In this document: positions 1 to 5,668 of the stretch, piece by piece | Layout: each line of letters opens with the position of its first letter | Position numbering within the stretch: the first letter of the stretch is position 1 | Assembly (NCBI GenBank): GCA_945863825.1 | Contig: CAMBBY010000116.1 | Span: 1-5,668 of the forward strand | Reading direction: 5' to 3' | Origin: an uncultured Prevotella sp. | Lineage (GTDB): Bacteria; Bacteroidota; Bacteroidia; Bacteroidales; Bacteroidaceae | Length of the DNA: 5,668 nucleotides | Made by a program: the position numbers and the translations under genes | Notes under the pieces: generated by a model | Told to the model about the DNA's origin: nothing | What the model saw: only the letters and a program-made list of their open reading frames with translations | Databases searched by the model: none

Positions 1-962
1 ATTCTGCAAATGAAAACATTGATGAAGAAGAAAGGGTCAACCAGATAATAGCAGAGATGAAACCATGGTACGATAACTACTGCTTTTCAGAAGACAGATA
101 TAATATCGATCCGAGCATGTATAATAGCAACATGGTGCTCTATTATCTCAACAACCTCATCACTACAGGCAAAGCCCCCAAGGAGATGGCAGATCCAAGT
201 TGCCGAACAGACTATGCCAAGTTAAAGAACCTTGTTCGTCTGGACCGTTTGGACGGTGACCGCAAGGGAGTCTTGATGAAGATAGTCGAAAAAGGCTACA
301 TTGATGCCCCAATAGCAGACTCATTTGCAGCAGAAGAAGTAATGAATCCTGATCGTTTCGTCAGCCTGTTATATTATTATGGCATGTTGACGATAGGTGG
401 CACCGATCTCGATGCCCTTCATCTCGTGATACCAAACAATACCATCCGCAAGTTGTATTACGATTTTCTGGTAGAACAATACCAGTCACTACACGGTTTG
501 GATCTCAATGACTTATCTGCTATGTATCGTAAAGCGGCACAAGAAGGAGAATGGCAACCTTTATTTAAATATCTTTCCAGTTCATATTGGAAAGACAGTA
601 GCATCAGAGATAGCATTCAAGGAGAGCGTAACATACAAGGTTATTTCAATGCCTACCTTCACCTATCAAAGCTCTTCATTGCGCATCCTGAGATAGAGGC
701 AAATCATGGCTATTGCGACTTCTTTCTTTTAGCAGACACCAAGAAATACCCAACATTGCGCCATAGCTACATTATAGAGTTGAAGTATCTTAATTCTAAA
801 GCAACAGTTGAAGAAGTAAAGATAATCAAGGAACAAGCCCTGAAGCAATTGAAAAGATACATTACAGACTCGAATATACAAAGTCTATCTGTAGGAACAC
901 AACTACACGGAATATATCTAATATTCCAACAAGGTAAGACGACAGAGATTGGAGAGATATAA
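1..962 (+). CDS. AAA-ATPase-like / PD-(D/E)XK nuclease family protein, 5' truncated by window edge
   Basis: The frame is open from the first complete codon at position 3 to the TAA at 960-962 (319 residues visible). The ATG at 57 is therefore probably internal and the true start lies upstream. Numbering from that ATG, the WYDNYCF segment (about 4-10) and YNSNMVL (22-28) match the region that follows the ATPase core in this Bacteroidales family. The C-terminal part has the nuclease-fold signature: D221 in YCDFFL, the E-x-K motif E241-L-K243 after a hydrophobic strand (YII), then a helix with glutamines (EQALKQLKRY). The P-loop and Walker B would lie before the window and cannot be checked. Family members are predicted ATP-driven nucleases; their cellular role is not established, and a part in defence or mobile-element biology is only a guess. 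The next gene has the same architecture but differs in motif spacing and sequence, so the two are distant paralogues. Confidence 0.85.
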   Translation, partial: SANENIDEEERVNQIIAEMKPWYDNYCFSEDRYNIDPSMYNSNMVLYYLNNLITTGKAPKEMADPSCRTDYAKLKNLVRLDRLDGDRKGVLMKIVEKGYIDAPIADSFAAEEVMNPDRFVSLLYYYGMLTIGGTDLDALHLVIPNNTIRKLYYDFLVEQYQSLHGLDLNDLSAMYRKAAQEGEWQPLFKYLSSSYWKDSSIRDSIQGERNIQGYFNAYLHLSKLFIAHPEIEANHGYCDFFLLADTKKYPTLRHSYIIELKYLNSKATVEEVKIIKEQALKQLKRYITDSNIQSLSVGTQLHGIYLIFQQGKTTEIGEI

Positions 963-981
963 ACTTTTGCATTATATACAT

Positions 982-1060
982 GTTACCCAAGCCCAAATCG
1001 GGAGAAAAGTGCCATAATTTCGTTTACAACGAACATTTAACACTTCACAAGTTGGGTAAC
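982..1060. repeat. Nested inverted repeat between the two ATPase genes
   Basis: The outer arms are a perfect 9-bp pair, GTTACCCAA at 982-990 and TTGGGTAAC at 1052-1060. Inside them AAGTG (1007-1011) can pair with CACTT (1041-1045). At the centre TTCGTT (1019-1024) pairs with AACGAA (1028-1033) around a TAC loop. All three pairs nest, so the stretch could form a long interrupted hairpin or cruciform. No T-run follows the right arm, which argues against an intrinsic terminator. The right arm coincides with the putative -33 element of the downstream promoter, so an operator or other regulatory role is possible. Function is inferred, not shown. Confidence 0.55.
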
Positions 1061-1082
1061 TCAGAAAAAATGCTTAATTTTG
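1051..1082 (+). promoter_or_regulatory. Bacteroidota-type promoter for the second ATPase gene
   Basis: TAATTTTG at 1075-1082 is an exact match to the Bacteroidota -7 consensus TAnnTTTG. A TTG at 1052-1054 (context GTTGG) lies about 20 bases upstream, the expected place for the -33 element. Transcription would start near 1088-1091, giving a leader of about 80 bases before the ATG at 1171. I saw no comparable match in the 71-bp gap before the polysaccharide genes, so this promoter might also feed them by read-through. Confidence 0.6.
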
Positions 1083-1104
1083 CATTTAGGAAGCATGTCA
1101 TAAG

Positions 1105-1134
1105 ATAGCAACTGTTGCTAAAATGACGAAGTAA
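1105..1134 (+). other. Tiny ORF-like tail in the ATPase leader, copy 1 of a related pair
   Basis: Read in the frame of position 1105 this stretch gives IATVAKMTK followed by TAA at 1132-1134. The only ATG in this frame is at 1123-1125, which would give a three-codon ORF (M-T-K). The frame is open only back to a TAG at 1087-1089, just upstream of the predicted transcription start. A similar stretch at 2731-2760 gives IATIANMSK-stop; the two match at 23 of 30 bases. No clear ribosome binding site precedes the ATG. It may be a leader ORF or the relic of a lost gene end. Confidence 0.35.
1106..1120 (+). promoter_or_regulatory. Small leader hairpin
   Basis: TAGCAAC (1106-1112) and GTTGCTA (1114-1120) are perfect reverse complements around a single T; with a realistic 3-base loop the stem is 6 bp. 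It lies inside the predicted 5' leader, about 15-20 bases after the predicted start of transcription and directly before a start-stop triplet ORF. No T-run follows, so it is not a standard terminator. It could stabilise or regulate the mRNA, but it also overlaps the coding-like copy 1 repeat and may be incidental. Confidence 0.35.
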
Positions 1135-1156
1135 GAATCAATTTAACACCTCAAGG

Positions 1157-1162
1157 AAGGAG
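1157..1162 (+). promoter_or_regulatory. Strong Shine-Dalgarno of the second ATPase gene
   Basis: AAGGAG ends 8 bases before the ATG at 1171 and sits in a purine-rich run (AAGGAAGGAG, 1153-1162). This is close to the canonical anti-Shine-Dalgarno complement and fixes the start codon. It stands out because Bacteroidota genes, including the other genes in this window, generally show weak or no such motif. Confidence 0.65.
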
Positions 1163-1170
1163 TCATTCTA

Positions 1171-2709
1171 ATGAAATATCCAATAGGAATACAAAATTTC
1201 GAAGACTTGCGACGTAACGGTTACAAATACGTTGACAAGACAAACTTTGTATATAAGCTCGCAGATGAGGGCAAATATTACTTTCTGAGTCGTCCGAGAC
1301 GATTCGGCAAGAGTCTCTTCTTGTCCACCCTGGAAGCATATTTCCAAGGCAAGAAGGAACTCTTCGAAGGCCTTGCCATTTATGACTTAGAGACCGAATG
1401 GAAGAAATATCCTATATTCCATATTGACCTCAATACCGCCAACTTTCGAGAAAAGGACAGCCTATATAATGTACTTAACGATTACCTTACAGGTTGGGAG
1501 GACAAATATGGAGCCCGTGAGTCAGAAGCCACACTTGCTCTTCGTTTCAAGGGTGTGATAGCAAGAGCTGCGGAGAAAGAAGGATGTGGTGTCGTTATTC
1601 TTATAGATGAATACGACAAGCCTATACTTCAGACCCTGCGCGACCCTGAGTTACAGGCAGAACACCGTGCACAGCTGAAAGCATTCTATTCGGTTTTGAA
1701 AACCCAAGACCGATATATCAAGTTTGCATTCCTCACCGGTGTAACCAAGTTTGGCAAAGTTAGCGTGTTCAGCGACCTCAACAACCTGACGGATATCTCG
1801 ATGGACCATCGTTATATCAGCATCTGCGGAATGACAGAGAAGGAACTGCTTACGAATTTCAAGGAAGGTATCAGCGAATTAGCCGAAGCCAATGGCGATA
1901 CAGAAGAAGCCACAATAGCAAAACTGAAGGCAAGATACGACGGATATCATTTCGAGGAAAATACAGTAGGCATCTATAACCCATTCAGCGTACTGAACAC
2001 TTTGTCAAGACTTCGCTATAAAGACTACTGGTTTGAGACTGGCACACCCACATTTCTAGTTGACTTGCTGAAAATGCACAACTATCGTTTGCCAGACATG
2101 ACAAAGGAAAGGGTATCAGACGATGTAATCAACAGCGTGGATTCACTGTCAACCAATCCAATACCTGTGATATACCAGAGTGGTTATCTCACTATCAAAG
2201 GCTATGACGAAAGGTTTAAGAAATACCTACTAGGCTTCCCTAACAAAGAAGTGGAAGAAGGTTTCCTTAACTTTCTGCTGCCGCTATACTGTTCAGCAGG
2301 TGATCGTTCCGCCTTTATGGTCGATGAGTTTGTGAAGGATGTGGAAGCAGGACATGTTGAACAATTTATGAATCGGCTTACCTCTTTCTTTGCAGACAAC
2401 AGCTATCAGGTAGCAGGCGAAGCAGAACTTTACTTCCAAAATGCCCTATATCTCATTTTTAAGATTATGGGATTCCACACACAGGTAGAAATACCGACAA
2501 GTGATGGCAGGATGGACGTTCTCATTCAAACTTCCGACTACATCTACATCATCGAATGCAAATTAGATGGAAGTACCGAAGAAGCACTTCAACAGATAGA
2601 AGTCAAAAACTATGCAGCTCCTTTCGCTATGGATAAGCGAACAGTTGTCAAGCTTGGCATCAACTTCTCCAGCAAAACAAGAGGAGTTGAGAGTTGGAAG
2701 CAGGGATAA
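1171..2709 (+). CDS. AAA-ATPase-like protein with C-terminal PD-(D/E)XK nuclease domain (complete)
   Basis: This 512-residue protein has the usual length and architecture of the AAA-ATPase-like/PDDEXK family (Pfam-type AAA-ATPase_like plus PDDEXK_9, formerly DUF1703). The N-terminus IGIQNFEDLRRNGYKYVDKT is the family hallmark. The P-loop is the variant SRPRRFGKSL (40-49, with G46-K47-S48), and Walker B is VVILIDEYDKP (141-151, with D146-E147). FLTGVTKFGKVSVFSDLNNL (187-206) is the conserved post-Walker-B segment. YDGYHF (256-261) and YNPFSVL (269-275) follow. The nuclease domain shows D449 in GRMDVLI, E462-C-K464 after the strand YIYII, and Q474/Q475. All expected active-site residues are present, so the protein looks intact; it is probably cytosolic with no membrane segments. 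The start is supported by a strong Shine-Dalgarno and the upstream promoter. Its biological role is unknown. After its stop the same frame stays open for 16 more codons (2710-2757). Confidence 0.92.
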   Translation: MKYPIGIQNFEDLRRNGYKYVDKTNFVYKLADEGKYYFLSRPRRFGKSLFLSTLEAYFQGKKELFEGLAIYDLETEWKKYPIFHIDLNTANFREKDSLYNVLNDYLTGWEDKYGARESEATLALRFKGVIARAAEKEGCGVVILIDEYDKPILQTLRDPELQAEHRAQLKAFYSVLKTQDRYIKFAFLTGVTKFGKVSVFSDLNNLTDISMDHRYISICGMTEKELLTNFKEGISELAEANGDTEEATIAKLKARYDGYHFEENTVGIYNPFSVLNTLSRLRYKDYWFETGTPTFLVDLLKMHNYRLPDMTKERVSDDVINSVDSLSTNPIPVIYQSGYLTIKGYDERFKKYLLGFPNKEVEEGFLNFLLPLYCSAGDRSAFMVDEFVKDVEAGHVEQFMNRLTSFFADNSYQVAGEAELYFQNALYLIFKIMGFHTQVEIPTSDGRMDVLIQTSDYIYIIECKLDGSTEEALQQIEVKNYAAPFAMDKRTVVKLGINFSSKTRGVESWKQG

Positions 2710-2730
2710 GTTAGCAGCATCGCCGCCATG

Positions 2731-2760
2731 ATTGCTACGATTGCTAATATGAGTAAGTAA
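2731..2760 (+). other. Tiny ORF-like tail before the chain-length gene, copy 2 of the related pair
   Basis: The frame reads IATIANMSK then TAA at 2758-2760, closely resembling IATVAKMTK-stop at 1105-1134. Two in-frame ATGs (2728 and 2749) could start 10- or 3-codon ORFs. It is in the same frame as the ATPase gene, separated from it only by that gene's TAA at 2707-2709. TTAGCA (2711-2716) can pair with TGCTAA (2742-2747), echoing the stem in front of the triplet ORF in copy 1. The chain-length gene begins 20 bases later. No ribosome binding site is obvious. Confidence 0.35.
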
Positions 2761-2780
2761 ACAAAAGAATAACGAAGAAA

Positions 2781-3833
2781 ATGGATAATAATAATTCAGT
2801 TAAACAAATTGATGTAACAGCCATCATAAAAGCAATGATAAAAAACAGGAAAGCTTATTTTATAGGCTTACCTGTCTCATTCATTTTATCTATCCTAATT
2901 ATCATGTGCGTGCCTAGACATTACAAAAGCACAGCCAAACTTGCTCCTGAGTTATCTAGTTTTAGCTCTGGTTCCTTGGGGGAACTCGCCTCATCTTTTG
3001 GTTTCGACATTGGTAGTTCATCTTCTAATGAAGATGCCATTTTTCCTGAATTGTATCCAGACTTGATTGAATCTAATGATTTCCTTACGAGTCTATTTGA
3101 TGTGAAAGTTAAATCATTAGACGGAAGCATCAATACATCCTACTATGATTACCTTGCTACAAAACAAGAATATCCATGGTGGACAAAAGTGACCAATAGA
3201 ATAAAATTATTGTTTGCCAAAAGAGATACAACAAGTCGCACTAGCAGTATAGTAAATCCTTTCAGACTAACCAAAAGACAGGATCAAATAGCCAGGAGCA
3301 TTGCCAATAAAGTATCATGTACTGTAGATAAGAAGAACTATGTGATTTCTATTTCTGTAGAAGCACAAGATCCACTAATTTGCGCAACTTTAACTGATAC
3401 AGTACAAGCCAGATTACAACAATTTATCACAGATTACCGCACAAGTAAAGCACGCAAAGATTTAGAGTATTATCAGAAACTCTGCTCTGATGCAAAAATC
3501 AAATACGAAAAGGTTAGACAAGCATATGGCAGTTATGCTGATGCCAACAATGACATCATATTGGAATCCTATAAATTGAAAGAAAATGACTTAGAAAATG
3601 AAATGCAGCTTCTTTATAATAATTATACAGCGTTACAGGCTCAAGTTCAGCAAGCTCGTGCAAAATTAACACTTCAAACACCAGCTTTTACTACGCTACA
3701 AAGTGCCTCTGTACCTTTAAAACCCGCAGGTCCAAAAAGAATGTTGTTTGTAATAGGAATGACTTTTTTGACCTTTATGATTATTACTTTTTTTTCTGTT
3801 AGAAAAGTTATATTTGGAGAAATCAATTCATAA
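2781..3833 (+). CDS. Wzz-type polysaccharide chain-length determinant
   Basis: This 350-residue inner-membrane protein has the polysaccharide co-polymerase layout. It has a short cytosolic N-terminus, a first membrane helix at about 25-44, a periplasmic region and a second helix at about 321-340. The second helix is preceded by the proline-rich VPLKPAGPKR motif (311-320) typical of Wzz proteins. Past the first helix come YKSTAKLAP and a Ser/Gly-rich stretch, then FPELYPDLIES (88-98), common in Bacteroidota members. Residues about 221-300 look like a long helical/coiled-coil segment. There is no C-terminal kinase domain, so it resembles Wzz rather than the Wzc autokinase. It would control the length of chains made by the Wzy polymerase. 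By eye the gene is more AT-rich than the ATPase gene before it. Only a weak purine stretch (GAAGAAA) precedes the ATG. The flippase gene follows after 2 bp. Assignment to the family is firm; the exact polymer is unknown. Confidence 0.88.
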   Translation: MDNNNSVKQIDVTAIIKAMIKNRKAYFIGLPVSFILSILIIMCVPRHYKSTAKLAPELSSFSSGSLGELASSFGFDIGSSSSNEDAIFPELYPDLIESNDFLTSLFDVKVKSLDGSINTSYYDYLATKQEYPWWTKVTNRIKLLFAKRDTTSRTSSIVNPFRLTKRQDQIARSIANKVSCTVDKKNYVISISVEAQDPLICATLTDTVQARLQQFITDYRTSKARKDLEYYQKLCSDAKIKYEKVRQAYGSYADANNDIILESYKLKENDLENEMQLLYNNYTALQAQVQQARAKLTLQTPAFTTLQSASVPLKPAGPKRMLFVIGMTFLTFMIITFFSVRKVIFGEINS

Positions 3834-3835
3834 AT

Positions 3836-5395
3836 ATGTATGCAAATTGCAAAGACATACAAAACCGTTCTAAGCGAATAGCATCCAATACTTTGGTGTT
3901 GTTCGCTAGAATGCTTATTATCACCTTCATCAATCTCTATACCGTACGTTGGGTATTGGCAGGACTTGGCACAGAAGACTATGGTATCTTCAATGCCGTG
4001 GCAGGTGTGGTGACAGCAAGTACATGTGTCAGCAGTATATTAGCCTTATCAACTCAACGCTTCTACTCATTCGCAATGGGCAAAGGTGAACAGGAACGAT
4101 TAAAAGAGATATTCTCCGTGAGCCTCAACATCGTCATGATGATAGCTCTTGTACTCTTTATTCTCTTTGAGATTGCTGGTCCTTGGTTGGTATCAACCCA
4201 ACTCACCATCCCGCATGAACGTTTGGAAGCAGCCCAATTGATTCTTCAGTTTTCCCTGTTCTCTTTCATATTTACACTCCTGCAGATACCATTCATCGGA
4301 GCGGTCTTTGCCAATGAGAATATGGGATATTACGCCCTGATATCTACCATTGACTGTATCGTAAAACTCCTCATTGCCTATTGCATCGGTATGACAGGTG
4401 GAGATAATCTGGTGTATTATGGAGCAGCATTAATGCTCGAAGCATTCATGGTTATGTTGCTTTATGTTATCATTGCCAGAAGAAAGTATCCGGAATGTAA
4501 ATATACCATTGTAAAGAAGAAGATCCTCTACAAGGAGCTTTTCTCTTTCTCAGGCTGGTCATTCTATGGAGCTTTGGCAGGTGTAGGCATGACTCAGGGA
4601 AGTACCATTATTCTGAATGTATTCTTCGGACCAATCATCAATGCAGCCTTTGGAATCGCCAATCAGATATACAATGCCATCAACACGCTCACCAATAGTG
4701 TGGTCATTGCTTTCCGACCTGCGATGATCAAAGCATATTCGTCGAACGAGAATGGATATCTAGAGCAGCTTTTTTTTGCTAGCAGCAAGGCAATACTCTA
4801 TTTACTGTCGATGGTTCTCATCCCATTCATCTTCGAAGCAGAGACGTTGCTCACACTTTGGTTAGGAGAATGTACACCTACCATGGTCTTGTTTGCTCAG
4901 CTCTATGCGGTATATACAATATGTCTGGCGTTACATAATCCGATTACCACCATCATACAGGCAACAGGCAACATTCGCAAATACAGCATGTATGTTGAAA
5001 GCATGACGATACTATGCCTGCCTGTCAGTTGGGTCTTATTCAAGTTAGGCATGCCATCCTACTATGTATTCGTCACAATGATTGGACTTTGCGTTCTGGC
5101 ACATATCATCCGATTACTGATGCTGCAAACAAGTATTTCAGATTTAACCGTCAGTAAATATCTAGCGAGACTGGTGTTACCGGGCATTCTGATTATTTCG
5201 ATAACCACGCTGATAATATATTGCGTAGAAGAATTGCATACAAACAGGATTCTTCAGCTATTCTTGTCGTTTATCGTTTCAGCAATAAGCATATCAATAC
5301 TACTATATGCAGTTGGAATTTCGAAAAAAGAACGGAGTCTCATCAAAGATTTAGTAAATAGAAAATTTAAAAATAAAGCTATATGGGTTATATAA
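3836..5395 (+). CDS. Wzx-type polysaccharide flippase (MOP superfamily)
   Basis: This 519-residue, very hydrophobic protein has about 12-14 predicted membrane helices spread over its whole length, the size and shape of a lipid-linked oligosaccharide flippase. The N-terminus has the pattern SKRIASNTL...FARM before the first helix. GTEDYGIFNAVAGVV (45-59), STQRFY (72-77), IPHERLEAA (125-133), FSFSGWSFYG (236-245) and FRPAMIKAY (293-301) are landmarks shared with Bacteroidota 'lipopolysaccharide/polysaccharide biosynthesis' flippases. It would move undecaprenyl-linked repeat units across the inner membrane for polymerisation. The start lies 2 bp after the stop of the chain-length gene; a GGAG at 3816-3819 inside that gene is rather far (16 bases), so translation is probably coupled. 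A run of eight T at 4770-4777 (codons for L312-F313-F314) is a possible slippage site. The gene end overlaps the next gene by 13 bp. Confidence 0.9.
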   Translation: MYANCKDIQNRSKRIASNTLVLFARMLIITFINLYTVRWVLAGLGTEDYGIFNAVAGVVTASTCVSSILALSTQRFYSFAMGKGEQERLKEIFSVSLNIVMMIALVLFILFEIAGPWLVSTQLTIPHERLEAAQLILQFSLFSFIFTLLQIPFIGAVFANENMGYYALISTIDCIVKLLIAYCIGMTGGDNLVYYGAALMLEAFMVMLLYVIIARRKYPECKYTIVKKKILYKELFSFSGWSFYGALAGVGMTQGSTIILNVFFGPIINAAFGIANQIYNAINTLTNSVVIAFRPAMIKAYSSNENGYLEQLFFASSKAILYLLSMVLIPFIFEAETLLTLWLGECTPTMVLFAQLYAVYTICLALHNPITTIIQATGNIRKYSMYVESMTILCLPVSWVLFKLGMPSYYVFVTMIGLCVLAHIIRLLMLQTSISDLTVSKYLARLVLPGILIISITTLIIYCVEELHTNRILQLFLSFIVSAISISILLYAVGISKKERSLIKDLVNRKFKNKAIWVI

Positions 5396-5668
5396 TCATA
5401 GCAATATTCTTTATCTCAGTCATATTGTCGTATATGGAAGAGTATCTTGGTAAATACAAACTTCCATTATATCTGCTGATAGGTATGTCACTTATCTTAT
5501 TGGCTGGTTTACGCGAAGTTGGCATCGATCCTGATTCTCTGAATTATGAGGAAACCTACCGAAACTACTTTAGTTCCGGCCGACAAGAGAATGTAGAATA
5601 TTCATATATTCTATTGTCTATGATACTGAATCTCATCACTGATGATGTACATATTTTGTTTTTGTTTT
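5383..5668 (+). CDS. EpsG/Wzy-like polysaccharide polymerase, 3' truncated by window edge
   Basis: An open frame starts with ATG at 5383 inside the last codons of the flippase gene (13-bp overlap, different frame) and stays open to the window end, giving 95 complete codons. An in-frame stop at 5374-5376 makes this ATG the earliest possible ATG start; the next in-frame ATG is codon 18. Residues 3-16 and about 28-43 are membrane helices. They are followed by LREVGIDPDSLNYEETYRNYF (from 43), matching the R-x-x-G-x-D...Y...F signature after the second helix of EpsG-family proteins. VEYSYILLSMIL (71-82) also fits that family. Such proteins polymerise repeat units on the periplasmic face of the inner membrane, which fits the neighbouring flippase and chain-length genes. 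No Shine-Dalgarno is visible, so translational coupling with the flippase is likely. The rest of the protein lies beyond the window. Confidence 0.82.
   Translation, partial: MGYIIIAIFFISVILSYMEEYLGKYKLPLYLLIGMSLILLAGLREVGIDPDSLNYEETYRNYFSSGRQENVEYSYILLSMILNLITDDVHILFLF

Noticed and set aside
57..59. ATG at 57 as the true start of the first gene
   Set aside because: The frame is open upstream to the window edge, and the visible protein begins in the middle of the family's architecture, lacking the P-loop region.
508..696. Plus-strand open frame of 62 codons inside the first ATPase gene
   Set aside because: It overlaps a conserved coding frame and shows no domain of its own.
982..1060. Invertible (phase-variable) promoter flanked by inverted repeats
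   Set aside because: The -7 element lies outside the repeat, the arms are only 9 bp, and no invertase gene is in view, so inversion would not move an intact promoter.
963..1060. Intrinsic terminator after the first gene
   Set aside because: The outer arms are far apart and no T-run follows either the outer or the central stem.
2202..2399. Minus-strand open frame of 65 codons inside the ATPase gene
   Set aside because: It lies fully inside a well-supported gene on the other strand, has no family features and no promoter or ribosome binding site that I can see.
2921..3133. Minus-strand open frame of 70 codons inside the chain-length gene
   Set aside because: It is antisense to a clear coding region and its translation is low-complexity without recognisable motifs.
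3674..3862. Minus-strand open frame across the chain-length/flippase junction
   Set aside because: It is antisense to two co-directional genes with a 2-bp gap; the hydrophobic, lysine-rich product reflects the complement of a membrane helix and AT-rich DNA.
1..5668. CRISPR array, tRNA, rRNA, insertion sequence or integrase
   Set aside because: I saw no regularly spaced direct repeats, no cloverleaf-like segment, and no transposase or recombinase motifs in any frame.

Overview
The window looks like chromosomal DNA of a Bacteroidales bacterium, most likely from the Prevotella/Segatella or Bacteroides side of the order. This is inference from three things: the AAA-ATPase/PD-(D/E)XK proteins typical of gut Bacteroidales, a TTG/TAnnTTTG promoter of the Bacteroidota sigma type, and mostly weak Shine-Dalgarno signals. 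All five coding regions are on the + strand.

Left part (1-2709): two consecutive genes of the 'AAA-ATPase-like + PD-(D/E)XK nuclease' superfamily. The first is cut by the window start, so only its linker and nuclease end is present. The second is complete, with P-loop, Walker B and nuclease motifs. They are diverged members, not a recent duplication. The 208-bp gap between them is the richest non-coding stretch. It holds a nested inverted repeat, a well-formed Bacteroidota promoter whose -33 element lies in the right arm of that repeat, a small leader hairpin, a tiny ORF-like tail and an unusually good Shine-Dalgarno.

Right part (2781-5668): the start of a surface-polysaccharide (capsule/EPS/O-antigen) cluster of the Wzx/Wzy type. 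It has a Wzz-like chain-length determinant, a Wzx-like flippase and an EpsG/Wzy-like polymerase that runs off the window end. The gaps are tight (2 bp, then a 13-bp overlap), so these three are almost certainly one transcript. Together they would flip lipid-linked repeat units, polymerise them in the periplasm and set chain length. No glycosyltransferase, export porin (Wza) or UpxY-type antiterminator is visible here.

The least expected signal is a pair of similar 30-bp sequences, one in the leader of the complete ATPase gene (1105-1134) and one just before the chain-length gene (2731-2760). Both read as a tail IAT(V/I)A-x-M(T/S)K-stop, and five of their seven differences fall in third codon positions. 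They flank the ATPase gene and could be relics of one duplicated C-terminus or short leader ORFs.
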